A stretch of DNA of 64,000 bases from Paracoccus seriniphilus (GTDB lineage: Bacteria; Pseudomonadota; Alphaproteobacteria; Rhodobacterales; Rhodobacteraceae): positions 310,001-374,000 of the forward strand of contig NZ_CP067132.1 in the NCBI RefSeq assembly GCF_028553745.1, given 5' to 3'. Position numbers and translations under genes: made by a program. The notes beneath the pieces are model-generated. The model made no database searches. It was not told where the DNA came from and saw only the letters and a list, made by a program, of their open reading frames with translations. This document shows, piece by piece, positions 44,353 to 53,376 of the stretch (positions are counted from its first letter, which is position 1; every line of letters begins with the position of its first letter).

Positions 44353-45353
44353 AACCGCTGAAGCTTGCACTTGCCGGACTGCTGCTGTCTTCGACGCCAT
44401 TGATGGCGGAAGAGTTGATCCTGTCATCCTGGCTGCCGCCGAAACATCCGATCGTCGTCAATGCCATCGAACCCTGGGCCGAAGAGGTCGAGAAAGTCAC
44501 CGATGGCCGCGTGACCGTGCGGATCATGGGCAAGCCGCTTGGCAGCCCGCCGGCGCATTTCGACATGGCGCGCGACGGCATTGCCGATGTCACCTATGGG
44601 TTGCATTCCTTTACCGAGGATGATCGCTTTACCCGTGCCCGCCTGGGCCAGTTCAGCTTCCTTGGGGATGACGCAATTGCCAATTCCAGGGCCTATTGGA
44701 AGATCTATGGTCAGGATCTGGATGCGGCCGAAGAGCATAAGGGCACGCATCTTCTGGGGTTGTTCATGCATGGGCCGGGATTGCTGCACAACAATGTCCG
44801 CAAGATCGAAAAGCCCGAGGACCTGGCCGGTCTGAAGATCCGCGTTCCGGGCGGATATGTCGGCGATCTGGTGTCCTCGCTGGGGGCGGCGCCGCTGTTC
44901 ATGTCCTCGACCGAGGTTTATGAGAAGCTGTCCCGTGGCGTGATTGACGGCGTGGCCTTCACCTATGAGGCCATGACCGCCTTCAACCTGACCGATTACA
45001 TCAAATATTCGATGACCGTGCCGGGCGGGATCTATAACACCACTTGGTTCTTCGTGATCAACGAGGACAAATGGGAAAGCCTGTCCGAGGAAGACCGCGC
45101 TGCCATTGACGCGATTTCCGGCGAGGCCTTCGCGGAACTGGTCGGGCAGGCATGGAATGATGCCGATACTGCCGCGCTTGCGGAAGTGGGTGACAAGGTC
45201 GATTTCTACGAAGCCAGCCCCGAGGTCGTTTCGGCGTTGCGTGACTCGGGAGCTTCTCTTGAACAGGACTGGGCTGGCAGTCTGGGCGAGGGCCATGATG
45301 GATTGGCGGCGCTGGCCAAGTTCCGCGAGATGACGGGTGTGAAGGTGGAATGA
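44349..45353 (+). CDS. dctP: TRAP transporter substrate-binding protein DctP
   Basis: A 334-residue periplasmic protein with signal peptide (1-20, LALAGLLLSSTPLMA) and the DctP-type start ELILSSWLPPKHPIV, the ligand-binding Arg region (GLKIRVPGGYVGDLVSSLGAAP) and SRGVIDGVAFTYEAMTAFNLTDYIKYSMTVPGGIYN. It captures an organic acid for DctQM. Translational coupling to maiA suggests an aromatic acid feeding homogentisate. Confidence 0.95.
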   Translation: MKPLKLALAGLLLSSTPLMAEELILSSWLPPKHPIVVNAIEPWAEEVEKVTDGRVTVRIMGKPLGSPPAHFDMARDGIADVTYGLHSFTEDDRFTRARLGQFSFLGDDAIANSRAYWKIYGQDLDAAEEHKGTHLLGLFMHGPGLLHNNVRKIEKPEDLAGLKIRVPGGYVGDLVSSLGAAPLFMSSTEVYEKLSRGVIDGVAFTYEAMTAFNLTDYIKYSMTVPGGIYNTTWFFVINEDKWESLSEEDRAAIDAISGEAFAELVGQAWNDADTAALAEVGDKVDFYEASPEVVSALRDSGASLEQDWAGSLGEGHDGLAALAKFREMTGVKVE

Positions 45354-45862
45354 GCGGTCCTGACCTGATGGCCGGTGGCAGCGCTCCGGATGGTGATCCG
45401 GGGCGGCGCCACCGGCACAGCATATGGTATCGCGTTCTGGCGGGGGTTTCGGCCCTGATGATCGCGATGCTGGTCGGCGTGACCTGCTATGATGTCATCG
45501 GCCGCTATGTCTTCAACCATCCTTTCGGCGGCGCCTATGAGCTGACGCAGATGTTGCTGGCCGCGCTGGTCTTTGTGGCCCTGCCGTTGACCAGTGCCGA
45601 TGGCGCCCATGTCGAGGTCGATCTGGCGCTGCATCTGTTTCCGCGCCGGGTCCAACGCCTTCTGGGGCGGTTGGCCGGTTTCGCGTCGGCGGTGGTGTTG
45701 TTCTATTTCTCATATCGTCTGGTGCTGATCGGGCTGGATCAATGGCATGACGGCACGCGCAGCGCGTCGCTGGCCCTGCCCATGGCACCGCTGGCATTTC
45801 TGGCCGCGGCAAGCTGCGTCCTGTCGGCTGTTGCGATGATTTTGCGCCGGGAGGCCGCATGA
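45350..45862 (+). CDS. dctQ: TRAP transporter small permease DctQ
   Basis: A 170-residue protein with four membrane segments (~30-50 RVLAGVSALMIAMLVGVTCYDVIGR, ~65-82, ~105-122, ~140-160). The segment YDVIGRYVFNHPFGGAYELTQMLLAALVFVALP is typical of DctQ. It overlaps dctP by ATGA and dctM likewise. Confidence 0.93.
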   Translation: MSGPDLMAGGSAPDGDPGRRHRHSIWYRVLAGVSALMIAMLVGVTCYDVIGRYVFNHPFGGAYELTQMLLAALVFVALPLTSADGAHVEVDLALHLFPRRVQRLLGRLAGFASAVVLFYFSYRLVLIGLDQWHDGTRSASLALPMAPLAFLAAASCVLSAVAMILRREAA

Positions 45863-47169
45863 CTATTTCCCTGATCGCGCTGGCCATCCTGTTGCTGCTG
45901 GTCTTCGCGCGCGTTCCCATCGCCTTTGCGATGGCCATCGTCGGAGGCATCGGCTTTGGCCTGTTGCGCGGCTGGGGTCCGGCCGGGGCCATGGTCGGGA
46001 ATGCGGTGTTCGAAACCGGGCTGAACTATTCCCTGTCGGTCGTGCCGCTGTTCATATTCATGGGCAATGTGCTGGCCGGTTCGGGCATTGCGCAGGGGCT
46101 GTTTTCTGCCGCCGACCGTGTTTTTGGCCGGATGCGGGGCGGGCTGGCCATGGCGACGGTGATGTCCTGCGGCGGATTTTCGGCTGTCTGCGGATCTTCC
46201 CTGGCGACGGCGGCCACGATGTCCAAGGTGACGATGCCCTCGATGCGTCGTTTCGGCTATTCCGACAGTCTGGCGACGGGGGCGATAGCTGCGGGGGGCA
46301 CGCTTGGCATTCTGATCCCGCCTTCGGTCGTGCTGATCATCTTTGGCCTGCTGACCGAGGCCGATATCGGCAAGCTGTTCCTTGCGGGCATCATTCCCGG
46401 CATCCTGGGCATCATCGGCTATCTGCTGGCGGTGATGGTGGCGGTCCGCCTGAAGCCCGACCTGGCGCCCGAGGTCAAGGAAGTTCAGCCGATGACACGG
46501 CGCGACGCGGTCAGCGTGGCGGCGGTTCTGGGGTTGTTCGTCTTCATCATGGCGGGAATCTATGGCGGTTTCTTCACGCCGATCGAGGCCGCAGGCATGG
46601 GCGCGGCCATGGCGCTGTTGATCGCCATGGCGACGGGCGGCTTGACACGCGGCGCGTTGTGGAACGCCCTTGTTGACAGTGCCACGGCCTCGGCGATGAT
46701 CTTTGCCATCATCATCGGAGCCGAGATCTTCAGCAATTTCGTGACATTCGCCGGTCTGCCCGACAGCCTGAGTGATATTGTCGGCGCTCTTGGATTGTCG
46801 CCCTGGACGGTGCTGTTGGTGATCGTGCTGATCTATATGGTGCTGGGATGTTTTCTGGAAAGCCTGTCGATGATCCTGCTGACGGTGCCGGTCTTCTATC
46901 CGCTGGTCGCGAATCTGGATTTCGGGCTGGCGGTGCTGCAGGATCCCGACGCCGTGCTGATCTGGTTCGCGATCATCGTGGTGGTGGTCACCGAAATCAG
47001 CCTGATCACCCCGCCCATCGGCATGAATGTCTTTGTGCTGCGCTCGGTCCTGCCGGATATCGCGCTGGGAACCATCTTTCGGGGAGTCTTCGTCTTCTGG
47101 GTGGCCGATATCATCCGCCTTGCGCTGATCATCGCATTGCCGGTGCTGTCGCTCTATCTGACCCGCTGA
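45859..47169 (+). CDS. dctM: TRAP transporter large permease DctM
   Basis: A 436-residue permease with about 12 membrane segments. The FIFMGNVLAGSGIAQGLFSAADR, CGGFSAVCGSSLATAATMSKVTMPSMRRFGYSDSLATGAIAAGGTLGILIPPS and LITPPIGMNVFVLRS stretches are standard for DctM. It takes the solute in with sodium ions. Last gene of the hmg operon. Confidence 0.96.
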   Translation: MTISLIALAILLLLVFARVPIAFAMAIVGGIGFGLLRGWGPAGAMVGNAVFETGLNYSLSVVPLFIFMGNVLAGSGIAQGLFSAADRVFGRMRGGLAMATVMSCGGFSAVCGSSLATAATMSKVTMPSMRRFGYSDSLATGAIAAGGTLGILIPPSVVLIIFGLLTEADIGKLFLAGIIPGILGIIGYLLAVMVAVRLKPDLAPEVKEVQPMTRRDAVSVAAVLGLFVFIMAGIYGGFFTPIEAAGMGAAMALLIAMATGGLTRGALWNALVDSATASAMIFAIIIGAEIFSNFVTFAGLPDSLSDIVGALGLSPWTVLLVIVLIYMVLGCFLESLSMILLTVPVFYPLVANLDFGLAVLQDPDAVLIWFAIIVVVVTEISLITPPIGMNVFVLRSVLPDIALGTIFRGVFVFWVADIIRLALIIALPVLSLYLTR

Positions 47170-47170
47170 T

Positions 47171-47204
47171 CACAGGACGCCTTACGCTATGGGGCGGGCC
47201 TGTG
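47171..47204 (+). terminator. Hairpin after dctM
   Basis: CACAGG...CCTGTG outer arms and CGCC...GGCG inner arms can form a hairpin 2 bases behind the dctM stop. The T-run is missing, so confidence is moderate. Confidence 0.5.
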
Positions 47205-47282
47205 TAACATTGGACCCGACCCGGATGAGGCACCGATGACACGACAGATACTGCCCGCAGAGCCATGCGGTCGCATGGCACG

Positions 47283-48470
47283 ATGACCCCTTTGCGGATC
47301 GACAATGAGACGGCTCGGCACCTGTGGCTGGACAGTCAGGGGCTGGGTGCCCCGCCCACCGGACCGCTGGATGTCGCCGGGATGATCAGACGGCTGGGCT
47401 TTGTTCAGCTTGATTCAATCCAGATCGTCTCGCGCGCGCATCATCATATCCTCTGGAGCCGCAATCAGAAATATCGCGAGCCGATGCTGGACCGGGTGAT
47501 GTCGCGCGACCGTGCGGTGTTCGAACATTTCACCCATGATGCCTCGGTGATCCCGATGGAATTCCTGCCGATCTGGCAGCGACAGTTCCGGCGCAAGCGC
47601 GAGTATCTGGACAAGGCCAGCTGGTTCAGGGGCTTGCCCGACGCGGCTGAACGTGCGGCGATCCGCGACCGGATTGAGGCCGAAGGGCCGCTGTCGACGC
47701 ATGATTTCGACAGCAAGGTGACCGACCGGACGCATATGTGGGCGCGTCCACCCCATAAACTGGCGCTGGATTACATGTGGTATGCGGGCGAATTGGCAAC
47801 ATGCCACCGCGTGAATTTTACCAAGTTCTATGATTTGGCCGAACGTGTCTTTCCCCGGCATTTGCGGGAGGAAGAGATACCGGAAAGTGAACAGGTTTCC
47901 CGCCTGTGCCATGAAGCGCTGGACCGGCTTGGCTTTGCCAGCGTGACCGAGCTGCAAAAGTTCTGGGACGCGGCCACCCGCGCCGAGGTGCAGGCCTGGG
48001 CCGCCAGAGCCGAAGGGCTGCGCCGCGTCGAGGTCCAGACGGCGCGGGGCGACTGGATCGATGCTTTGGCCTCTGCCGATATTGATGACCGCATCGCGGG
48101 GCTGACGGGTTCGGGGTCGCGGGTGCGGGTGCTGAACCCCTTTGATCCGGCCATCCGCGATCGGGCGCGTCTGCAGCGGCTGTTCGGCTTTGACTATCGC
48201 GTCGAGATGTTCGTTCCCGCCGCCAAACGCATCTGGGGCTATTACGTCTTTCCCCTGCTGGAAGGCAGCCGGTTCACCGGACGTATCGAGATCAAGGCCG
48301 ACCGCAAGAAGGGGCGGCTTGACGTGTTGAACTTCTGGCCCGAACCGGGCCTGCGCTGGACCCCGGCGCGACTGGGCCGGCTGGAGGCCGAACTGTCGCG
48401 CCTGACGCGACTGGCAGGGGTGGTCGATGTGCATTGGTCTGCCGAGGCCCGATGCGCAGCCGGTGCGTAA
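47283..48470 (+). CDS. YcaQ/AlkZ-type winged-helix DNA glycosylase
   Basis: A 395-residue protein of the HTH_42 family, which unhooks interstrand DNA crosslinks or alkylated bases. The catalytic QxD motif is in GFVQLDSIQIVSRAHHHILWSR, and the C-terminal KRIWGYYVFPLLEGSRFTGRIEIKADRKKGRLDV segment is typical. The start is uncertain between ATGs at 47265 and 47283; the second begins nearer the conserved domain, and neither has a clear ribosome-binding site. It is separate from the hmg operon. Confidence 0.88.
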   Translation: MTPLRIDNETARHLWLDSQGLGAPPTGPLDVAGMIRRLGFVQLDSIQIVSRAHHHILWSRNQKYREPMLDRVMSRDRAVFEHFTHDASVIPMEFLPIWQRQFRRKREYLDKASWFRGLPDAAERAAIRDRIEAEGPLSTHDFDSKVTDRTHMWARPPHKLALDYMWYAGELATCHRVNFTKFYDLAERVFPRHLREEEIPESEQVSRLCHEALDRLGFASVTELQKFWDAATRAEVQAWAARAEGLRRVEVQTARGDWIDALASADIDDRIAGLTGSGSRVRVLNPFDPAIRDRARLQRLFGFDYRVEMFVPAAKRIWGYYVFPLLEGSRFTGRIEIKADRKKGRLDVLNFWPEPGLRWTPARLGRLEAELSRLTRLAGVVDVHWSAEARCAAGA

Positions 48471-48608
48471 ATGCCGCCGGTTCGGTGTCCTGTTTCATCC
48501 CCATCCGATTGCAGGCATTGTCCGGCTTCACATGCTGACACCATGCATTGACCACCAATCTGGATCGTCCCGGGCAGGGCGGTCCCATCGAAGAGGAAAG
48601 ACCGGCAC

Positions 48609-49607
48609 ATGAAAGCCATCGTCAATACCCAGCGCGGCAGGGCGACCGAAACCCTGCATCTTGTCGAGATTGACCGACCCGAACCCGCTGCCGGTGAGGT
48701 CCGGGTGGCCCTTCGCACCTCGGGGGTGAACCCCTCGGACTGCAAGCTGCGCAGCGGAGTTCAGGGGCCGATGGTCGCGGATCGTGTGGTTGTCCACAAT
48801 GACGGTGCGGGTGTGATCGAGGCAGTTGGGTCGGGCGTCGATCCCTCGCGCGTCGGTCAGAGGGTCTGGCTGTATAACGTCAACCGTTCTGCCGATGGCA
48901 CCAGCCAGGGGGTGCGGGGAACGGCTGCCGAACAGGTCTGCGTTCCTGCGGAACTGGCGGCTGAACTGCCCGACGGGATCGGCTTTGATGCCGGGGCCTG
49001 CCTGGGGGTGCCGGCGATGACGGCGCATCGGGCGCTGTTCTGGGCCGGGCCGCTGCGTGACAAGACGGTCATGGTGACAGGTGGCGCAGGGGCCGTGGGA
49101 CATATGGCGGTCCAGATGGCCGCAGCGGCGGGCGCGCGCGTGGTCGCGACGGTCAGTTCGGATCAAAAGGCCGAAATAGCCCGGCAGGCCGGTGCCGAGA
49201 TTGTTCTGAACTATCGTCAGGGTGATCTGGCTGAACAGATCCTGTCCGTTCTGGGTGAAAGATCCATCGACCATCTCGTGGATGTCGATTTTGCCGCCCA
49301 TGTCGACATTCTGCCCCGCATCATGCGTTCCGGCGGCAACGTGGGTGCCTATGCGACCGCCAGCAATCTGACCCCCGCCTTTCCCTTCTATCCGCTGGCC
49401 ATGACGAATATCGCCATCCATCTGGTCTTTGTCTATGCGTTGCTGCAGGCGCAGAAGGATCAGGCGATTTCCGAGATCAACACCTTCCTGCGCGAGGGCA
49501 AGTTGAAACCGCTGATTGCAGAGCGCCTTGCCCTTGCCGAGGCCGCTGCCGCACATGAGGCCATTGAAAGTGGCCGATTGATCGGAAATGTGATCCTTGA
49601 AATCTGA
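48609..49607 (+). CDS. NADPH:quinone reductase-like MDR protein (zeta-crystallin type)
   Basis: A 332-residue zinc-free medium-chain reductase: start MKAIVNTQRGRATETLHLVEIDRPEPAAGEVRVALRTSGVNPSDCKLRSG, Rossmann segment VMVTGGAGAVGHMAVQMAAAAGARVVATVSS, and DHLVDVDFAAHVDILPRIMRSGGNVGAYAT. It reduces quinones or enones with NADPH. It has no close operon partner and converges with the sulfatase gene over a strong hairpin. Confidence 0.9.
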   Translation: MKAIVNTQRGRATETLHLVEIDRPEPAAGEVRVALRTSGVNPSDCKLRSGVQGPMVADRVVVHNDGAGVIEAVGSGVDPSRVGQRVWLYNVNRSADGTSQGVRGTAAEQVCVPAELAAELPDGIGFDAGACLGVPAMTAHRALFWAGPLRDKTVMVTGGAGAVGHMAVQMAAAAGARVVATVSSDQKAEIARQAGAEIVLNYRQGDLAEQILSVLGERSIDHLVDVDFAAHVDILPRIMRSGGNVGAYATASNLTPAFPFYPLAMTNIAIHLVFVYALLQAQKDQAISEINTFLREGKLKPLIAERLALAEAAAAHEAIESGRLIGNVILEI

Positions 49608-49616
49608 CCTGGCGTG

Positions 49617-49650
49617 ATCTGCGGCAGCCTTTTGAAAAGCTGCCGCAGAT
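49617..49650. terminator. Strong hairpin between convergent quinone reductase and sulfatase genes
   Basis: Perfect 12-bp arms ATCTGCGGCAGC and GCTGCCGCAGAT with a 10-base loop (CTTTTGAAAA), in the 48-base gap. It can work for both strands. Confidence 0.75.
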
Positions 49651-49655
49651 TGGTC

Positions 49656-51200
49656 TCAACAGCCCGCTTGTGCGGCCAGATGCTGGTCGGTCATGCCCAG
49701 ACGCGCCAATTGCTCGACCGGGTATCCTTCTTCGTCCATCATCTGGCGCGCCAGTTGCATCATCCGACGGCGGTCATCGTCATGGCTGTCCCACAGGTTC
49801 TGTTCCTGCCCCGGGTCGGAACTGCGGTGATACAGGAACGACTGATAGGTGCGCGGGTCGATGGTGATCGGTGTCTTCCATAGCGGCAGATCGACCGAAG
49901 GGTCGAAATAGCCCTGTTCGGCGGGTGCCTCGGGCGGGCGACCCACGCGGCCGTCAACCGGATTGTCCACGATCAGCGGGCGCGAAATCGCGGTCGAATA
50001 GGTGAACAGAGGCTCGCCCTCGACCGGGGCGCGGAACAGGGTCCAGTCGCCATCGGTCACGCAGAGTCCCTGTCCGAAGGTGCCATAGATCAGCGCCTCA
50101 TGCGGGCTGTCGCCGGTGCCAAGGATCATCGGCATCAGGCTTTTCGAATGGCGGTTCGACTCGGGGATCTCGCCTCCGGCGGCATCGATCAGCGTCGCAA
50201 ACAGGTCGACGGTCTGGCTCAGCCCACCGACATGGGCGCCCTTGCCGGGGTTCTGCGGGTGCCAGACCAGCAGCGGAATATTGGCGTGGCTGTCGTAATG
50301 CGGGAACTGTTTCCCAAAGGCCCGGCGTTCGCCCAGATCATGGCCATGATCGGTGGTAAAGACGATCATTGTGTCTTCCCACAGATCCAGCGCGTCCATC
50401 TTGGCCATCAACCGGCCAAGCCAGGTGTCCATCATCGTCACCTTGCCCATGTATTGGGCGCGCAGGAAATCCAGCTCTTCGGGGGTGGTCTCATCCATGA
50501 ACCGTTCCAGATCGGCATAGACCTGATAGGGCGGCCAGATGTTGAAATCGTCCTTCTTGCCGTCGGTATACATTGACGCATAGGGCTCGGGCACGTCGAA
50601 TGGTTCGTGGACGTCAAAGCATTCCACATGCAGGAAGAACGGCCCCTTGCGGGCATTCTCGTCCAGCCAGTCGCAGGCACCCTGCAGAACACGGGGCGCG
50701 AAGTAATCCTCTTCGCCTTTGAAATCGGCCACATTGGCAGCGTATTGGCGGATATGTTCGGCCGCGCGGTATTTGGCGACATTCCTGACCCATTGCGGGT
50801 CTTCCTTGCTGGAATCCGGCACCTTCCAGCTGTCGACCTCATGTCCGCGCACCATATGCAGCGACTGAAAGCCCTGCATGTAGCCGTTCGCCTCTTCTTC
50901 CCAGTAATGATAATGGTCGGTGACCATCGCGGTCATCATGCCGGTCTTGGCGATTTCCTTGGGCAGACGCGGGTCGAACACCTCCAGCCCGCCCCAGGGA
51001 CGCCACAGGAATTCCTTGCGCCCGGCCATGATCTCGCGCCGCGCTGGCATGCAGGGCAGGCTGCCGACGAAATGATCATCAAATATCTGGCAGCGTTGTG
51101 CCAGTCGGGTGATATTGGGCGTGCGGCAGGGCGTGTCGGGGTTGTAGATCGACAGACAGTCCTTGTTCAGACTGTCCACCAGGATGGTAATGATGTTCAT
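49656..51200 (-). CDS. Type I sulfatase (formylglycine-dependent), cytoplasmic
   Basis: A 514-residue sulfatase. The C-x-P-x-R signature, with the Cys that is turned into formylglycine, is in GSLPCMPARREIMAG (~residue 50-64). Metal-site regions are TILVDSLN at the start and FTTDHGHDLGER (~285). There is no signal peptide, so it would act inside the cell on an imported sulfate ester. No formylglycine-generating enzyme gene is in the window. A GGGGGAGGAAAC site precedes the ATG. It lies 154 bases behind the split transketolase genes on the same strand, with a hairpin between. Phosphonate or phosphate ester hydrolysis is an alternative within this superfamily. Confidence 0.9.
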   Translation of the reverse strand: MNIITILVDSLNKDCLSIYNPDTPCRTPNITRLAQRCQIFDDHFVGSLPCMPARREIMAGRKEFLWRPWGGLEVFDPRLPKEIAKTGMMTAMVTDHYHYWEEEANGYMQGFQSLHMVRGHEVDSWKVPDSSKEDPQWVRNVAKYRAAEHIRQYAANVADFKGEEDYFAPRVLQGACDWLDENARKGPFFLHVECFDVHEPFDVPEPYASMYTDGKKDDFNIWPPYQVYADLERFMDETTPEELDFLRAQYMGKVTMMDTWLGRLMAKMDALDLWEDTMIVFTTDHGHDLGERRAFGKQFPHYDSHANIPLLVWHPQNPGKGAHVGGLSQTVDLFATLIDAAGGEIPESNRHSKSLMPMILGTGDSPHEALIYGTFGQGLCVTDGDWTLFRAPVEGEPLFTYSTAISRPLIVDNPVDGRVGRPPEAPAEQGYFDPSVDLPLWKTPITIDPRTYQSFLYHRSSDPGQEQNLWDSHDDDRRRMMQLARQMMDEEGYPVEQLARLGMTDQHLAAQAGC

Positions 51201-51236
51201 GAGGTTTCCTCCCCCGGGGCTACGGGTCGTCTGGGT

Positions 51237-51265
51237 GCCTTGCAGAAGGTGAACGCCTGCAAGGC
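51237..51265. repeat. Inverted repeat upstream of the sulfatase gene
   Basis: Perfect 9-bp arms GCCTTGCAG and CTGCAAGGC with an 11-base loop, 37 bases before the sulfatase start. It may be an operator or an mRNA hairpin. Confidence 0.5.
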
Positions 51266-51323
51266 TTTGTCTTGTCTTGGCCGTTCAATGGATGCTCTGC
51301 GGGGCTGCCGCAAGAGTGAATGA

Positions 51324-51347
51324 GGGTGGCGGACAGCGCCGCCACCC
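51324..51347 (-). terminator. Hairpin after the transketolase C-terminal subunit gene
   Basis: Perfect 9-bp GC-rich arms GGGTGGCGG and CCGCCACCC with a 6-base loop, 8 bases past the stop codon. There is no clear T-run; it may only partly stop transcription into the sulfatase gene. Confidence 0.6.
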
Positions 51348-51354
51348 GTCATGC

Positions 51355-52359
51355 CTAGAGCGCTTCGGCCTTGACCAGCGAATGGACATCTTCGACCCGG
51401 GCCGAATCCAGATCATCCTCGGTGATGCCGAAATTCTGCTTGGTCAGATCCTCGATCCCCCGCACCAGGGCCAGCGCGTCCAGCCCGTAATAGCGCATCA
51501 GGTAGGGGCGCGAGCCACCATGGGCATAGGTGTCCTTCAGTCCCAGACGGATCAGCCGCTTCCCGACGCCGGCATCCGCCATGGTTTCCGCGACCAGAGA
51601 GCCTATGCCTCCTTCGGTCACGTGGTTTTCCAGCGTGATGACACCATGTTTCACCGAGCCGATGTGATCCAGCAGCGCCTTGCTGTCGAAGGGTTTGATC
51701 GTATGCAGGTGAAGATGGCGGATTGACAGGCCAGCCTTGGCCAGTGCCGAACGGGCGCGCATTGCCTCTTCGGTGCAGATGCCCGAGGTGACGACAAGGA
51801 TGTCGTCGCCCGAGGACAGCTCGCGCATTTCACCGACCTTGATCGGCGTATCGAACAGCCGCGGGACCGAGCCGCGCAGAACGCGACACCAGACCGGGCC
51901 GTCAATGCTGTCGGCGGCTTCACAGATCGATTCCACCTCGGTCGCATCACCGGTTTCCAGAATGGTCATGTTCGGGATCGAACGCATGACCGAGATATCC
52001 TCGATCGACTGATGGGTCATGCCGCCGGGCGTGGTGATGCCGGGCAGGAAGCCCATCAGACGCACCTTGCGACGCGGATAGGCGATCGAGGCCATCAGCT
52101 GGTCATAGGGGCGGCGATACATGAAGACGCCAAAGGTATGGATGAACGGGCGATAGCCTGCCAGACCCAACCCGCCGGCAAAGCTCATCATGTTCTGCTC
52201 GGCCATACCGAGGCTGAGGAACTGATCGGGATGCCGGTCGCGAAAGCCATCAACCTCGCAGGACGAGGTCAGGTCCGCAGAGAGGCACAGAATGTCGGGG
52301 TTGCCCGCGGCAAAGGCTTCGAAAGCCTTGGCATAGGGGCGTGATACCATTTCCACCAT
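51355..52359 (-). CDS. Split transketolase, C-terminal subunit
   Basis: A 334-residue protein holding the pyrimidine-binding and C-terminal domains of transketolase: ADLTSSCEVDGFRDRHPDQFLSLGMAEQNMMSFAGGLGLAGYRPFIHTFGVFMYRRPYDQL (the Glu of GMAEQNM contacts the thiamine ring), HQSIEDISVMRSIPNM and VITLENHVTEGGIGS. It needs the subunit encoded just upstream. An AAGGAG site overlaps that gene's stop. Two-subunit transketolases are often tied to special sugars (apulose or sulfofructose phosphates). Confidence 0.93.
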   Translation of the reverse strand: MVEMVSRPYAKAFEAFAAGNPDILCLSADLTSSCEVDGFRDRHPDQFLSLGMAEQNMMSFAGGLGLAGYRPFIHTFGVFMYRRPYDQLMASIAYPRRKVRLMGFLPGITTPGGMTHQSIEDISVMRSIPNMTILETGDATEVESICEAADSIDGPVWCRVLRGSVPRLFDTPIKVGEMRELSSGDDILVVTSGICTEEAMRARSALAKAGLSIRHLHLHTIKPFDSKALLDHIGSVKHGVITLENHVTEGGIGSLVAETMADAGVGKRLIRLGLKDTYAHGGSRPYLMRYYGLDALALVRGIEDLTKQNFGITEDDLDSARVEDVHSLVKAEAL

Positions 52360-52371
52360 GTTGCGAACTCC

Positions 52372-53298
52372 TTAGTGGCTGTAGTCGACAGGCTCGACGC
52401 CCAGATCGGCGGCGATGGACACATTCATGCGGGCGCGTTCTTCTTCGGACTTGAAGCGCACATAGTGCAGGCGCGGGAACCGCTCTTCCAGAATGGACAT
52501 GCTGTTGAAGGGGTTGGTGCGCGCAAGGATGATCAGCGGACGGCCCTCATGGCTTTCCTTTACGGCATCGCGCATGGCCGAGATGTCATGCCCGTCGATC
52601 TCGACACAGGTGGCGCCGAAATTCTGGAACTTGGTCTTGATGTCGCCGACCTCCATCACGCTGGACATGGCGCCGTCGCATTGCTGGTCGTTGACATCCA
52701 TGATCGCATAAAGGTTGTCGATGCCGTGATAGGCGGCCGATTGCACGGCTTCCCAAGTCTGGCCTTCCTGCACTTCGCCGTCGGACATGAACACCCAGGT
52801 CCGGCCCGGTTCGCCACGCCGCTTGCGGCCATAGGCAAGGCCCGCGCCGGTCGACAGGCCGATGCCCAATGTCCCGTTGTGGACCTCCATGCCCGGCGAA
52901 TGTTCGGCACCGATCATCTCGACACTGGAGCCGTCCTTGTTGAACATCTCGAGGCCTTCGGGGGCCATGCGTCCGACCTCGATCAGGGTCGCATAGGCCA
53001 CCAGCGCGTAATGTGCCGGCGCAATGAACAGCCGGTCGAAATCGGGGGCGGCGGGACCGTTGTATCCTGCGCCCGTGTGATAATCCGGGTTGGAGGGCGA
53101 AGGGACGCCTTCGAAGGGTTTGGGAATCATCGGCAGGGTCGGCGCGCCCAGATTCAGCTCTTCATTGTAAAGCCATGCCAGTTGCTCGCCGGCGGAACAG
53201 GCCTGGCTGAGGTAGCCGCCGTTGTTGCGCATCGAGTGTTCGAACACACGGCGCCGGATTCCCAGCGCGACTTCCTCTGTCGTTCTTTCATTGCGCAT
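52372..53298 (-). CDS. Split transketolase, N-terminal (thiamine diphosphate-binding) subunit
   Basis: A 308-residue subunit with the thiamine-diphosphate motif SDGEVQEGQTWEAV...IMDVNDQQ (GDG-N type, first Gly replaced by Ser) and the EHSPGMEVHNGTLGIGLSTGAGLAYGRK segment. The usual GHxGG near the N-terminus reads NNGGYLSQACS, so the His that touches the substrate in standard transketolase is Asn. This suggests a different donor or acceptor sugar. It is the first gene leftward from the divergent promoter with the 27-bp shared element. Confidence 0.93.
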   Translation of the reverse strand: MRNERTTEEVALGIRRRVFEHSMRNNGGYLSQACSAGEQLAWLYNEELNLGAPTLPMIPKPFEGVPSPSNPDYHTGAGYNGPAAPDFDRLFIAPAHYALVAYATLIEVGRMAPEGLEMFNKDGSSVEMIGAEHSPGMEVHNGTLGIGLSTGAGLAYGRKRRGEPGRTWVFMSDGEVQEGQTWEAVQSAAYHGIDNLYAIMDVNDQQCDGAMSSVMEVGDIKTKFQNFGATCVEIDGHDISAMRDAVKESHEGRPLIILARTNPFNSMSILEERFPRLHYVRFKSEEERARMNVSIAADLGVEPVDYSH

Positions 53299-53345
53299 TT
53301 CGCATCACTCCTCCTGAGCATGACATTCCGGTTGTAATCTGATCT

Positions 53346-53376
53346 ATCATATGACAATGTATTTTACAAATGTCAA
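53346..53376 (-). promoter_or_regulatory. Predicted promoter of the transketolase operon
   Basis: On the minus strand, -35 TTGACA (53376-53371) and -10 TATGAT (53351-53346) with 19 bases between, about 50 bases ahead of the start codon. It overlaps the shared regulatory element. Confidence 0.5.
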
